Shown in pieces: positions 1-10,675 of a stretch of DNA of 47,637 nucleotides (positions within the stretch are counted from its first letter, which is position 1; every line of letters begins with the position of its first letter). This stretch comes from Gammaproteobacteria bacterium. GTDB taxonomy: Bacteria > Pseudomonadota > Gammaproteobacteria > Steroidobacterales > GCA-2729495. Both the position numbers and the translations under genes were made by a program. The notes beneath the pieces are model-generated. The model had not been told where the DNA came from. It saw only the letters and a program-made list of their open reading frames with translations, and did no database searches. The stretch covers positions 1 through 47,637 of the forward strand of contig JADYZO010000093.1 in NCBI GenBank assembly GCA_020853135.1, read 5' to 3'.

Positions 1-257
1 AAGAGAGCGCCGAGATGGCGTTTGCCGTCCGCGACGACTGGCAGCGCAAGGGCCTGGGGACCATTCTGTTCCGCAGGCTGATCGAGATCGGCCAGGAGGA
101 CGGCATTGCCCGGTTCTCCGCCGACGTGCTTGTCGAGAACAGCGGGATGCTCAAGATCTTCCACCGGAGCGGTCTCGACATCCGCACGACCACGCAGGGC
201 GGCGTCGTGCACGTCGTGATGACGATTCCCGATGCGGCGAGCGTCGCGAAGACTTGA
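1..257 (+). CDS. GNAT N-acetyltransferase, C-terminal fragment
   Basis: The reading frame is open from the left edge (Glu-Ser-Ala-Glu before the first Met at 15), so this is the 3' end of a gene that starts outside the window. The visible 85 residues carry the acetyl-CoA binding signature of GNAT proteins: a beta strand ending MAFAVRDDWQ, then the pyrophosphate-binding QRKGLGT loop, then a helix, followed by ADVLVENSGMLKIF and a Gly-Gly-Val-Val strand. This arrangement resembles the GNAT domain at the C-terminus of bacterial protein lysine acetyltransferases fused to acyl-CoA synthetase-like domains, but the upstream part is missing, so stand-alone or fused form cannot be told. The substrate is unknown. 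No operon partner follows within 220 bases. Confidence 0.8.
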   Translation, partial: ESAEMAFAVRDDWQRKGLGTILFRRLIEIGQEDGIARFSADVLVENSGMLKIFHRSGLDIRTTTQGGVVHVVMTIPDAASVAKT

Positions 258-478
258 TTCGGCTCGTCGCGGCTTTGCCCGTCGGTCGCTTTGTGCGATC
301 AGTATTCGTTCGTACAACACGAGGCATGCTCGCCATCCCTTGGTTTGCGGCCGGCACGGGTCGGCTGCGCCGGATTGCCTCTGCTCATCCTCCGCGAGCC
401 GGAAGGAACCAAGGGCTTGCCTGCCCCTGCTCCGGACGATCCGGGTAACGTGTTGGTCCACTTCTCCTCAGGTGCAAC

Positions 479-3400
479 ATGATTCAACGTGGGCTCGTCG
501 CAACCTTCTTGCTCTGTGGTCTGGCCTCCGCTCAAACCCGGACGCCGGTGGTCTGGCAAATCGGCCAGGCGGACAGGAGCTTTCGGGACCTGGCCAACGC
601 GGGCAACATCTTCGGCGGATATCCGGCCGCATTTCCTGCCGACGTGACATTCGACATCGGGCGGAGCGACGCCGCGAAAGACTTCAGCGCCTCCCACCCG
701 GGCCCGGTGGACCAGTGGGCCGGCGGCAGAACGCACCCCTTCCGCATCCGCTTCGATCTGAAAGACAAACCGGCCCGCGCCTACCTGCTGGCCATCGATG
801 TTGTCGACACGCAGAGCCAGTTCGCGCCGGTTCTCCACGTTCGTGTCAATGATCAGCACGCCGACGTACCACTCGAGCGGGGTGTCGGAGACATTTCGGC
901 CATTCACCCCGAGAAGGGCAAACCTCGCTCGCTCAAGTTCACCGTTCCGGGCGACCTGCTCAAGCCGCAGGGCAACGTGGTGGAGCTCACCGTCACCAGC
1001 GGGTCGTGGATTCTCTACGACGCACTCTCACTGTCCGTTCAGGACGCCGGCACCAGGCCGGCCCTCGAAGCCGAGATCCAGCCGACCGTTTTCCTGACCG
1101 AGAAAGACGGCCATCTCGGCCAGGAGTGCGTGGTCCGCGCCAAGTCGGTCCTGTCGTCGGAGCCTGTGATTCTTTTCGTTGCGGGCGGCGACCAGGTCAA
1201 TCCTTACCGCTTCGAGCTCGGACGCGCCCAGCTTGGCCAGCTCACCGCGCGTGTGAGTATTCCGGCAGCGGACGTGGCTCGTGAGGTGCCCGTACGAATC
1301 AACGTCGGCGACCAGTTCATCGAGATGAGCCTCCACCAGGAGCCGGTCAAGAAGTGGTTCATCTACGTGGCTCCCAGCACGCACACGGACATCGGCTACA
1401 CCGATTTCCAGGACCGCGTGATCCAGGTCCACAATCGCAACACTGACCTGGCCATCCAGCTCGCAGGCGAATACCCGCTTTACCACTGGAATCTCGAGTC
1501 GTCATGGGCCGCCCAGATGTGGCTGCGTGACAATCCCTGGACGCGCAAGCAGCTTCTGGACGCGTCGCGCAACCGCCGCATCGGCATCGAGGCCGGCTAT
1601 CTCAACATGCTCACCGGCCTCTGCTCGCACGAGGAGCTGATCCGGAACATGTACTACACCGCGTCGCTGGCCCGTACCCACGAGGTGCCGTTCGAGAGCC
1701 TGACGCTGACGGATGCACCGTCGCACGTCTGGAGCGTTCCGAGCGTGCTGGCCGGCGCGGGCATCAAGTACCTGAGCTGTGGCGTCAACCAGACCCGTGC
1801 GCCGCTTTTCAAGAAGGGTATCAACCAGAAGGCCCCCTTCTGGTGGGAAGGGCCGGACGGCGGGCGCGTTCTCACCTGGCTGGCCGACGGTTACTCGCAG
1901 GCCGAAGCCATCGGCCTCAAGGGCGGCGTGCAGCACATGCGCGAGGTGGTCGAGAACTTCATGCACGGCTGGAACCGTCGCACCGACTACCCCTATGACG
2001 CGATCCTGCTTCACGGGGCATACAGCGACAACGTCACGGCCGGTCGCGAGATCGCCGAAACAATCACGCAGTACGCGCAGAAGTATGCGTACCCCAGGGT
2101 CATCCTCGCGGGCAACAAGGATTTCTTCGAGCATGTCGAAACCAGGTTCGCCGACAAGATCCCCGTCGTGCGTGGATGCGGTGGAAGCTGGTGGGAGGAT
2201 GGCGCCGCATCGACCGCCTATGAGACAGACGTCAACCGCCTCGCTCACGAGCGCATCGCCGCCGCAGAAGCGGCCTGGGCCGTGCTCAAGACGATGGACG
2301 CCAGGTCGCAGGTTTCCCAGCAGCGCATCAGCGCCGTGTGGGACAACATCCTGCTCTACGATGAGCACACGTGGGGCGCCTACAACAGCATCACCGCCCC
2401 GACCAGCGACTTCGTGGCGCGGCAGTGGTCTGTGAAGGCCGACTATGCCCGGCAGGCCGATCTCGAGAGCCGCCGCCTGCTCGATGAAGCGCTGCACGGC
2501 ATCGCGACAAAGGCGGCCGTGGCCAACGCGGTTTTCGTCTTCAACGCGGCCGGCTGCCCCCGCTCTGGCGTCGTGCAGGTCGAGATCCCCAAGGGCACGG
2601 TGGTGACGGACGGCACCAAACCGCTGCCGCAGCAGATTCTGGACGAGAGTCTGCTCAACACGGCCACCGTTGCGGTGAGAGCCGGCGAGGTTCCAGCTCT
2701 CGGCTACCGTGCCTGCGGGCTGAGCCGGCTGAAGCTCGATCAGGCACCTACCACGGCTCGCGTGGACGGCAGGACGATCGAAAACGAGTTCTATCGCGTG
2801 ACGCTCGACGAGAAGAGCGGCGGCGTGCGCAGCATCCTCGACAAGAAGCGCGGCAAGGAACTGGTGGACGCGGCCAGCCCATATCATCTGGGCCAGGTGA
2901 TCTACGCACACGGCGGAGATGAAAAGGGCCAGACCCAGGTGATGTGTCCGAATCCTGCAGGCGTCAAGTTGTACACCTCCGGCGAAGCCCGGATCGAACG
3001 TGGCCGCGCCGGAGCGGTGTTCAGCAGTCTCCGCTCAATCGGCAAGGTCAAGTGCTTCCCGCACGTCGGGATGGAGGTCGTCCTCTACGAACATGAGCCG
3101 CGCATCGACGTCAACATGACGCTGCAGAAGGAGATGACGTTCGACAAGGAGGCCGTCTACATCGCCTTTCCCTTCGCCGGCGCCAATCCGAAATTCCGTT
3201 ACGAAATCGGGGGTGCGGCCGTGCGCCCCAACGAAGACCACTGGCCCGGCGGCTGCCGCGACTGGTTCAGCATCCAGCGCTGGCTGACCTTGCAGACCGA
3301 TGATGGCGCGATCGCCTGGTCATCGCCCGACGCGCCCCTCGTCCAGCTCTGCGAGCCCCAGGCCGGCAAGTGGCTCGACGAGCTCAAGATCACGAACGGC

Positions 3401-3862
3401 ACCGTGCTCGCGTATGCGATGAATAACTACTGGTTCACCAACTACAAGGCCGGCCAGGATGGCCGCTTCACGTTCCGCTACAGCCTCGCGGGCGGCGACA
3501 GTTTCGATGCGGCGCAAGCCACCCGCTTCGGCCAGGCGGTGCAACAACCGCTGTGGGCGACCGTGATGGGCGGCGACGGCGCGAAGGCTGGTTCATCCGT
3601 GGCGGCCGGCTTCTGTGAAGTTTCGCCGGGCGTGGAACTGAGCTGCGTCAAGCCGGCCGAAGACGGCCGCGGTGTGATCATCCGCGTACACGAGACCGGC
3701 GGCCGGCCCACGGACGCCCGCGTGATCATCAAGCTGGCCGGCGTTCGCCGCGCGACCGCGTGCGACCTGGTCGAGCGCGACGGCAAGCCCATCGATCTGA
3801 CGAGCGGCTCCTTCACCGTGCCTCTCAAGGCCTTCGGCACGCAGACGATCCGTCTGGAGTAA
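479..3862 (+). CDS. Secreted glycoside hydrolase family 38 (alpha-mannosidase-like) with PL4-like N-terminal domain
   Basis: An 1127-residue protein with a signal peptide (about residues 1-19, cleavage after ASAQ), so exported. Residues about 25-190 resemble the C-terminal beta-sandwich domain of family 4 rhamnogalacturonan lyases (start VWQIGQADRSF). The GH38 catalytic module starts near residue 290: THTDIGYTD supplies the zinc ligands His302 and Asp304, and LTDAPSHVW holds Asp412, the position expected for the nucleophile. A middle helical part (DEHTWGAYNS) and C-terminal beta domains follow, as usual in GH38. Family members remove alpha-mannosyl residues and use one zinc ion; the true substrate here is not known. 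The start at 479 is the only one that gives an intact signal peptide. The gene stands alone, followed by a tRNA on the other strand. Confidence 0.85.
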   Translation: MIQRGLVATFLLCGLASAQTRTPVVWQIGQADRSFRDLANAGNIFGGYPAAFPADVTFDIGRSDAAKDFSASHPGPVDQWAGGRTHPFRIRFDLKDKPARAYLLAIDVVDTQSQFAPVLHVRVNDQHADVPLERGVGDISAIHPEKGKPRSLKFTVPGDLLKPQGNVVELTVTSGSWILYDALSLSVQDAGTRPALEAEIQPTVFLTEKDGHLGQECVVRAKSVLSSEPVILFVAGGDQVNPYRFELGRAQLGQLTARVSIPAADVAREVPVRINVGDQFIEMSLHQEPVKKWFIYVAPSTHTDIGYTDFQDRVIQVHNRNTDLAIQLAGEYPLYHWNLESSWAAQMWLRDNPWTRKQLLDASRNRRIGIEAGYLNMLTGLCSHEELIRNMYYTASLARTHEVPFESLTLTDAPSHVWSVPSVLAGAGIKYLSCGVNQTRAPLFKKGINQKAPFWWEGPDGGRVLTWLADGYSQAEAIGLKGGVQHMREVVENFMHGWNRRTDYPYDAILLHGAYSDNVTAGREIAETITQYAQKYAYPRVILAGNKDFFEHVETRFADKIPVVRGCGGSWWEDGAASTAYETDVNRLAHERIAAAEAAWAVLKTMDARSQVSQQRISAVWDNILLYDEHTWGAYNSITAPTSDFVARQWSVKADYARQADLESRRLLDEALHGIATKAAVANAVFVFNAAGCPRSGVVQVEIPKGTVVTDGTKPLPQQILDESLLNTATVAVRAGEVPALGYRACGLSRLKLDQAPTTARVDGRTIENEFYRVTLDEKSGGVRSILDKKRGKELVDAASPYHLGQVIYAHGGDEKGQTQVMCPNPAGVKLYTSGEARIERGRAGAVFSSLRSIGKVKCFPHVGMEVVLYEHEPRIDVNMTLQKEMTFDKEAVYIAFPFAGANPKFRYEIGGAAVRPNEDHWPGGCRDWFSIQRWLTLQTDDGAIAWSSPDAPLVQLCEPQAGKWLDELKITNGTVLAYAMNNYWFTNYKAGQDGRFTFRYSLAGGDSFDAAQATRFGQAVQQPLWATVMGGDGAKAGSSVAAGFCEVSPGVELSCVKPAEDGRGVIIRVHETGGRPTDARVIIKLAGVRRATACDLVERDGKPIDLTSGSFTVPLKAFGTQTIRLE

Positions 3863-4020
3863 CCGATGCTCCCGTGACTTCTGATAGCCCGTGCGGCAGA
3901 TGAGCGCGACCGACAGAGCCCGCGGCGCCAGCGAGGGTTTACGCGCAGTGGCGCCCTCGGGGCAAAACTCTCGCTTTCGCGTCGGGCTCTGACAAGCCGG
4001 CAGGTTCAGCAGGGGTTGAC

Positions 4021-4094
4021 TGGGCGATATCCGACTCGAACGGATGACCTCCTCGGTGTAAGCGAGGCGCTCTAACCAACTGAGCTAATCGCCC
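4021..4094 (-). tRNA. tRNA-Val (anticodon TAC)
   Basis: Read on the minus strand, the 74 bases fold as a full cloverleaf. The 7-bp acceptor stem GGGCGAT/ATCGCCC is perfect, with discriminator A at 4021. The D arm is TAGCTCAGTTGGTTAGAGC, the anticodon stem-loop CCTCGCTTACACCGAGG has anticodon TAC, and the T arm contains GTTCGAGTC. The 3' CCA is not encoded, so it must be added after transcription. No other tRNA lies close by. The rest of the 3863-4264 gap shows nothing else that I can support. Confidence 0.95.
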
Positions 4095-4264
4095 TGCCTC
4101 ATCAGGGTAAGCGGCCGTCGCGACACGTTCAAGCCGGGGCGAATCCACATCCATGATCTTTATCACCGGGGCGGCCGGGCCACGGCCTATACTCTCTCAT
4201 AAAGGAAACCGCGGTCATCCTCCTGCACGGGCGGCAGGAGCTGGTACGGATAGCCCGGATTCTC

Positions 4265-5572
4265 ATGAGAGAACCTTCGGTACAACCTCGCGTGATCATC
4301 ATCGGAGGTGGCTTCGGCGGCTTATACGCGGCCAAGGCCCTGGCCAGCCATCCCGTCGCCGTAACCCTGATCGACCGCAAAAACCACCACACGTTCCAAC
4401 CCCTGCTCTACCAGGTCGCCCTGTCTGTTCTCTCGCCCGGAGAGATTGCCTCGCCGCTTCGACGCATTCTGCGTCGCGCCCACAATATCCGAGTCATCCT
4501 CGGAGAAGTGATCAGCTTCGACACGCAGGCCCGGCGAGTGCTGCTTCGCGACACCAGCAGCCTGCCCTATGACTACCTGATCGTCGCGGCCGGCGCCCGC
4601 CACGACTACTTCGGAAATGACGAGTGGGAGGCCGCCGCCCCCGGTCTCAAGACGATCGAAGACGCTGTGCAGATCCGCCGGCAGCTTCTGCTGGCATTCG
4701 AGTGCGCCGAGCGCACGGCGATTCTCACGGGGCATCGCAAGCCGCCGACATTCGCTGTCATCGGAGGCGGCCCCACCGGCGTTGAACTCGCCGGCGCCAT
4801 CGCGGACCTCGCCCGGCTCGTCCTCGCAAAAGACTTCAAGACCATCGATACGCGCAAGGCGCGAGTTCTCCTGTTTGAGGGAGCGTCCCGCGTGCTCTTT
4901 ACTTATACCAAGCAGTCGTCACGGCGGGCCGCTGAACAACTGAGCGAGCTGGGTGTGGAGGTGCATGTTGACAGCAGGGTCACCGCCGTCGAGCCGGGTC
5001 GCATCCGGGTGAAGGACGCATGGATTCCTGTTGATGTCGCCCTGTGGGCGACCGGCGTCGCAGCCTCTCCGCTCGGCAGGGCGCTGGGTGTCGAGACTGA
5101 TCCGGCCGGGCGTGTAAAGATCGAAGCTGACCTGAGTGTTCCGGGGCATCCGGAGATTTTCGTCATCGGCGACATGGCAACGCTGGTCGACGATACCGGC
5201 CGCCAGGTGCCCGGGCTTGCCGCCGCCGCCACCCAGCAGGGTCAGACGGCGGCGCAGAACGTGCTGTGCGATCTGCGCGGTGCGAAGCGCAAACGCTACC
5301 GATATCACGACCGCGGTATCATGGCCACGATCGGGCATTACCGGGCGGTGGCGCAGTTCGGGAGCCGCGAATTCTCCGGAATCTTCGCCTGGCTCTTGTG
5401 GTCGCTCGTACACGTTTTTCTGCTCATTGGTTTTCGGAACCGCGTGACTGTCATGGCACAGTGGATCTGGGCGTTCCTGACAAACTCCGGCAGCAGTCCC
5501 CTCATTACCGAATATCAGTCGCCGGATGCCGAAAACGCCGATCCCCCTGCCACACCCTCTGAGCTTGCCTGA
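4265..5572 (+). CDS. ndh: Type II NADH:quinone oxidoreductase (NDH-2)
   Basis: A 435-residue flavoprotein that passes electrons from NADH to membrane quinone without pumping protons. The N-terminus has the FAD dinucleotide-binding fold (VIIIGGGFGGLYAAK, residues about 10-24) and the family motif NHHTFQPLLYQVA. A second Rossmann motif for NADH, VIGGGPTGVELAG, lies near residue 165. The FAD-contact motif IFVIGDMA and AAATQQGQTAAQN follow near residues 300-325. The C-terminus holds a hydrophobic stretch (SGIFAWLLWSLVHVFLLIGF), matching the membrane-anchoring end of this family. Length is normal. It appears to be a single-gene unit. A CoA-disulfide reductase or sulfide:quinone reductase is less likely, because their extra cysteines are absent. 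Confidence 0.93.
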   Translation: MREPSVQPRVIIIGGGFGGLYAAKALASHPVAVTLIDRKNHHTFQPLLYQVALSVLSPGEIASPLRRILRRAHNIRVILGEVISFDTQARRVLLRDTSSLPYDYLIVAAGARHDYFGNDEWEAAAPGLKTIEDAVQIRRQLLLAFECAERTAILTGHRKPPTFAVIGGGPTGVELAGAIADLARLVLAKDFKTIDTRKARVLLFEGASRVLFTYTKQSSRRAAEQLSELGVEVHVDSRVTAVEPGRIRVKDAWIPVDVALWATGVAASPLGRALGVETDPAGRVKIEADLSVPGHPEIFVIGDMATLVDDTGRQVPGLAAAATQQGQTAAQNVLCDLRGAKRKRYRYHDRGIMATIGHYRAVAQFGSREFSGIFAWLLWSLVHVFLLIGFRNRVTVMAQWIWAFLTNSGSSPLITEYQSPDAENADPPATPSELA

Positions 5573-5733
5573 TAAATCGAAAATGCCCCTTTGCGGGGCT
5601 GATTGCCCGCACATCTCGCGAAGACCTCTCCAGGACGACCAGGTGCCGGACCGGCTCCGGACGGGCAACCGCTCGCCGGAGCCAGGATCCGGCCATGGTT
5701 CTGAGGCCAATCACTTTTCCTGGAGGATCGAAC

Positions 5734-7077
5734 ATGAACACCCGAAGCAATCGACCCGCCGCTGCATGGACCGCCCTGGCACTCGCCTTTGCAGCCTTCC
5801 CCGCGGTTTTGCAAGCTGGAACGGCCACGTTGGGCTTCACCGCACCCAATAACAAATCCAAAGAGAAGGTGAGCGTCACCATCACCTACCCACCGCCCAA
5901 CGGCGGGACGTACAAGGTGGAGGCCACGATCGAACCCGGTGACAACGCCATGACCAAGCGCGACAAGATCGCCAAGGCCATCGATGACAACGCAATTCCT
6001 GACTGGCGGGTCGACAAGGACCCCAACGACCCCACCTGCACGGTCAAGGATCTGCCCAAGGGAGCAACCGTCGAGTTTGACCCTGGCAAGACCGGCGAGG
6101 CGGCCGACAAGATCGAGGTCGGCAAACTGCAGTTCGGGACCAGCTCATTCTCCGGCAAGTTCGAGCCTTTCGACTCCGACGGCCTGCCCGCAGTCTTCAC
6201 GGCCGGCATCGTTACGGATATCGGCGAGCTCACCACGAACGTTTCCGCCGCCGAGCTGAACTTCCAGACCGACGGCCCCATCATCTGCCAGGCGCTTTTC
6301 CAGCGGCTCGCCCCGCGTGCCCCGGAGTATGGAGCCCACATCAATTTTGCCGGCGACCGCCTGGAGGTCTATTTCGACCCGGCGTACACCATCACGACGG
6401 GCGGCATCGTCTTCGGCACCACCTCGCCGAGCGAAGGCTGCCGCGGACAGGTGGTAATTCCCGACCCGTGCCCCGGCTGCCGCTCGATCACGCGCTGGGA
6501 AAGCGTTCGCCAGCACATGAGCGTCGGCGAGTTGCCGATCGTCCTGGACCCGGCCGCAACCGGGAACGGCATGACCGGGCCGACCGTCGAGCCGCGCGGT
6601 AACCGGCAGTTTGGCTACGGAATCCAGAAGATCCGCATCCACTTCGACGGACCCGTGACACTCGTCAATCCTGCGGGTATCACCGTCACCGGCCACATTA
6701 CTTCAGGCGGCGTGATGAGCCCGCCCCTTCAGATGCTTCCGGGCTGGATCGAGACGCTCGCCACCGACGTCATCGACCTCATCTTCCCCACCGCAATGCT
6801 GCCGGATCAGGGTTGCTACACATTCACGATCCAGCCAGGCACCTTCGCCGAACCGCTCATGGGAGATCTGGACTGCAGCGTCCGCTCACTGGCCGGCGAT
6901 GCCACCGGCAGCGGCACAGTCAACATCTCAGACTCACTCTTGATCCAGTCGCGGTTGGGCCAACCGGTGAACGACCAGACCGCTCGATTCGACCTCAATC
7001 TCACCGGGGGCGTGCTGAATCGGGCCGATTTCCTCGAATCGAAGCAGCAGATCGGCCACATGGCACTCTGCCCCTGA
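5734..7077 (+). CDS. Secreted protein with C-terminal dockerin-like repeat
   Basis: The start is placed at 5734 because a GGAGG ribosome binding site lies 7 bases upstream and the next residues form a signal peptide ending near VLQAG; an upstream Met at 5695 would bury it. The mature part (about residues 30-380) has no family I recognise and reads as beta-rich. Residues about 390-445 form a dockerin type I-like pair: GDATGSGTVNISDSLLI and a second half with FDLNLTGGVLNRADFL, each a Ca-binding loop followed by a helix. In Planctomycetes such dockerin-like ends are common on secreted proteins without true cellulosomes, so the binding partner is unknown. A strong terminator follows the gene. Confidence 0.75.
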   Translation: MNTRSNRPAAAWTALALAFAAFPAVLQAGTATLGFTAPNNKSKEKVSVTITYPPPNGGTYKVEATIEPGDNAMTKRDKIAKAIDDNAIPDWRVDKDPNDPTCTVKDLPKGATVEFDPGKTGEAADKIEVGKLQFGTSSFSGKFEPFDSDGLPAVFTAGIVTDIGELTTNVSAAELNFQTDGPIICQALFQRLAPRAPEYGAHINFAGDRLEVYFDPAYTITTGGIVFGTTSPSEGCRGQVVIPDPCPGCRSITRWESVRQHMSVGELPIVLDPAATGNGMTGPTVEPRGNRQFGYGIQKIRIHFDGPVTLVNPAGITVTGHITSGGVMSPPLQMLPGWIETLATDVIDLIFPTAMLPDQGCYTFTIQPGTFAEPLMGDLDCSVRSLAGDATGSGTVNISDSLLIQSRLGQPVNDQTARFDLNLTGGVLNRADFLESKQQIGHMALCP

Positions 7078-7141
7078 CCGCGGTCCGAATTGGCGGTTCG
7101 GAGGGATCCCATCCGCAAGGAGCACATCACTGAGACGTGTG

Positions 7142-7172
7142 GGCCGCTGGAGTCATCCTCCAGCGGCCTTTT
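7142..7172 (+). terminator. Rho-independent terminator
   Basis: A perfect 11-bp stem (GGCCGCTGGAG / CTCCAGCGGCC) with loop TCATC is followed by TTTT. It lies 65 bases after the stop of the dockerin-like gene and separates it from the ATP-grasp operon. The remaining stretch to 7384 holds no gene or clear promoter that I can support. Confidence 0.85.
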
Positions 7173-7384
7173 CGCGCCAGAATGCTGAAGCTCTTCGTTG
7201 ACTCCTCGTCCGGGCTCAGGTACACTTCCCTTGGTTCGAAGCGCCTGTTCCGTTTCATCCAGCACGACATGCCGCAATTCGCTTGCCCAAGGCACCGATC
7301 GTCTGCCCCCATGTTTGCCTGCGCGCCCGCCGCCCCGCATTCTCGTTGCCCATCGCCCCGCGTTCTTCGAACGGAGCTCATGTG

Positions 7385-8877
7385 ATGCAACTTTACAGTT
7401 ACCGGACGGATAGCTTCTACGACGAGATGTTCCTGGCTGACGGCCGTCCCCGACCCGGCGTTGAATTGCTCTTCAAGCGACTCACCGCCCTGGAGGATGG
7501 CGAGCTCGAGCGTCGTCAGGCCGCCGCCGAACGTACCCTGCTGCAGATGGGCATCACATTCAACGTTTACGGCGAGGGAGCCGGCACCGAAAAGATCTGG
7601 CCCTTCGACCTGATCCCGCGCGTCGTGCCCGCTGCCGAGTGGGATAGGATCGAGCGCGGCCTTCGCCAGCGCGTTCACGCCCTGAACCTGTTCATCGACG
7701 ACATCTATCACGAGCAGCGGATTCTCAAGGACAAGGTGGTCCCCGAAGAGCTTGTACTCTCGGCCCGCTCGTTCCGGCCGCAGTGCGTGGGGCTCAATCC
7801 ACCCCGTGGCGTCTGGTGTCACATCACCGGCACAGACCTCGTCCGCAACAGCGACGGCCAGTTGCACGTGCTCGAGGACAACCTCCGCTGCCCATCCGGC
7901 GTCTCCTATGTGCTCGAGAACCGGCAGGTAATGAAGCGCACCTTCCCGCAGGTGTTTGAAGCCACGCGCGTCAGGCCGGTCACCGAGTACTCCTCGCAGC
8001 TCCTGGCCATGCTCGAGCATCTGGCTCCAGAGCACGTGGCCAACCCGCGCGTCGTTGTCCTCACGCCCGGTATCCACAACTCTGCGTACTTCGAGCACTC
8101 CTTCCTCGCTCAGCAGATGGGAGTCGAGCTCGTTGAAGGCCGCGATCTCGTCGTGAACGAGGGTTACGTGTATCTCAGAACGACGAAGGGATTCGAACGG
8201 GTTGACGTGATCTATCGACGGATCGACGACGACTTCCTCGATCCGGCTGCGTTTCGCGAAGACTCGCAGCTCGGCGTGCCCGGCCTCATGGAAGCTTACC
8301 GCCACGGCCGCGTCGCGCTGGCCAACGCTCCGGGCACCGGCATCGCGGACGACAAGGTGATCTACGCCTACGTACCTCGCATCATCCGGTATTACCTGGG
8401 CGAGGACAGCATCCTTTCCAACGTGCCCACCTATGTCTGCGGAGAGGAGCAGGATCGCCGCTACGTCCTCGAACATCTCTCCGAGCTCGTGGTGAAGGCG
8501 GCCAACGAGTCCGGCGGATACGGTATGCTGGTCGGTCCGCACTCGACGGCCGAGCAGCAACGCGAATTCGCGGAGCGCATCCGCGCAAATCCGCGCAACT
8601 ACATTGCCCAGCCGACGCTCGCCCTGTCCAGGGTTCCGGTAATCGTCGGCGATCAGATCGAGGGACGCCACGTTGATCTGCGGCCGTTCATCCTCTATGG
8701 CCGGGATATCTTCGTGCTGCCGGGCGGGCTGACCCGCGTCGCCCTCAGAAAGGGCTCGCTGGTCGTGAACTCGTCGCAGGGTGGCGGGAGCAAGGACACC
8801 TGGGTCCTCGCCGAAGATCCGCTGGAAGCGGCCGAGCCCGAGTCCAACGCCACGGCCTTCCTCGAAAGGCAGGTCAC

Positions 8878-8884
<7 letters not shown>
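7385..8884 (+). CDS. Circularly permuted ATP-grasp protein (COG2308, DUF404/DUF407)
   Basis: The start is set at 7385 ([16 protein letters not shown]), the usual N-terminus of this family; a longer frame from 7283 adds 34 residues of unlikely composition. The roughly 499-residue protein has the family landmarks: RPGVELLF near the start, [14 protein letters not shown] (about 95-110), [18 protein letters not shown] (about 160-178), and in the C-terminal half [17 protein letters not shown] and DLRPFIL, which form the permuted ATP-grasp nucleotide site. Family members are predicted to make amide or peptide-like bonds using ATP; the product is unknown. It is the first gene of the operon and overlaps the alpha-E gene by 7 bases, which indicates translational coupling. 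Confidence 0.9.
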
Positions 8885-9840
<956 letters not shown>

Positions 9841-9901
9841 TGCGATCGATCCGGCGTACCGATCGTTGCATCGCACCTGAACACGAAGGAGCCTGCCACA
9901 C

Positions 9902-10675
9902 GTGACTTTCTGCCTGGGTATCAACGTCGAGGAGGGGCTGGTCGGGATTGCCGACACGCGTATCACCTCGGGAAGCGAGTGCATTACCGCCCGCAAGGTT
10001 TCTGTTTTCCGGATCGGCAGTCACCCTTTTTTCGTGATGACCTCCGGGCTGCGGTCCGTCCGCGACAAGTCGATCATCTACTTCGAGGAGGCTCTCGAGG
10101 AGCGAGAACAGCCTTTCACGCGGCTGTTCCAGGTTGTCAACGCCTACGCCGGCCAGATCCGCCGCGTAGCCGAGGAAGACAAGCCGGCCCTGACCGCCAG
10201 CGGATTCCAGTTCAACATTCACGCCATCGTCGGAGGGCAGCTCGAGCACGATCGCGAGCATCGGCTCTTCATGATCTACCCGGAGGGAAACTGGGTCGAG
10301 GTGAACAAGGGAACGCCCTACCAGATCATCGGAGAAACCGGGTACGGCAAGCCGGTGCTCGACCGTACGCTCAAGTACCAGGATTCGATGCGATTCGCCC
10401 TGAAGGTCGGGTGCCTGGCTTTCGACTCGACGCGGATCAGCGCGGCGGGCGTCGATTTTCCCATCGACGTCGTGATCTACGACCGCGCCAAAGCGATTCT
10501 CGTCGAACATCGCTACGAGAAGGAAGACCTCAAGGAGATTTCGACCTGGTGGCAGGATCGCCTGCGTGCCTCTGTGACCGCCCTGCCCGCCCACTGCATC
10601 GAACGCGTCTTCGAGGAGCTCGCGGCTTCGCCGGGCGGGGGCAACGGGCAGTCCGTATTGGATGGATGTGCATGA
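9902..10675 (+). CDS. Anbu-type bacterial proteasome-like protease (COG3484)
   Basis: A 257-residue protein beginning (GTG codon) with MTFCLGINVEEGLVGIADTR, the N-terminus typical of Anbu, an ancestral-type proteasome beta-subunit homologue. Thr2 would become the N-terminal nucleophile after Met removal, so no propeptide is present. ADTRITSG holds the Asp equivalent to the proteasome site, and FFVMTSGLRSVRD supplies the expected Gly strand. Later segments (GETGYGKPVLDRTL, CLAFDSTRISAAGVDFPIDV) are also family-typical. Anbu forms oligomeric rings in the cytoplasm; its substrates are not known. An AAGGAG ribosome site precedes the GTG. Its stop overlaps the transglutaminase start (ATGA). Confidence 0.9.
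   Translation: MTFCLGINVEEGLVGIADTRITSGSECITARKVSVFRIGSHPFFVMTSGLRSVRDKSIIYFEEALEEREQPFTRLFQVVNAYAGQIRRVAEEDKPALTASGFQFNIHAIVGGQLEHDREHRLFMIYPEGNWVEVNKGTPYQIIGETGYGKPVLDRTLKYQDSMRFALKVGCLAFDSTRISAAGVDFPIDVVIYDRAKAILVEHRYEKEDLKEISTWWQDRLRASVTALPAHCIERVFEELAASPGGGNGQSVLDGCA

Noticed and set aside
1502..2911. Long open frame on the minus strand within the GH38 gene
   Set aside because: It is antisense to a clear enzyme, is rich in Arg/Val/Gly/His typical of shadow frames in GC-rich genes, and has no recognisable domain.
5585..5599. Small hairpin GCCCC-TTTGC-GGGGC after ndh
   Set aside because: The stem is only 5 bp and no T tract follows, so it is too weak to call a terminator.
7127..8671. 514-codon minus-strand frame within the ATP-grasp gene
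   Set aside because: Antisense shadow of a conserved family; composition is that of a complementary frame and it crosses the terminator.
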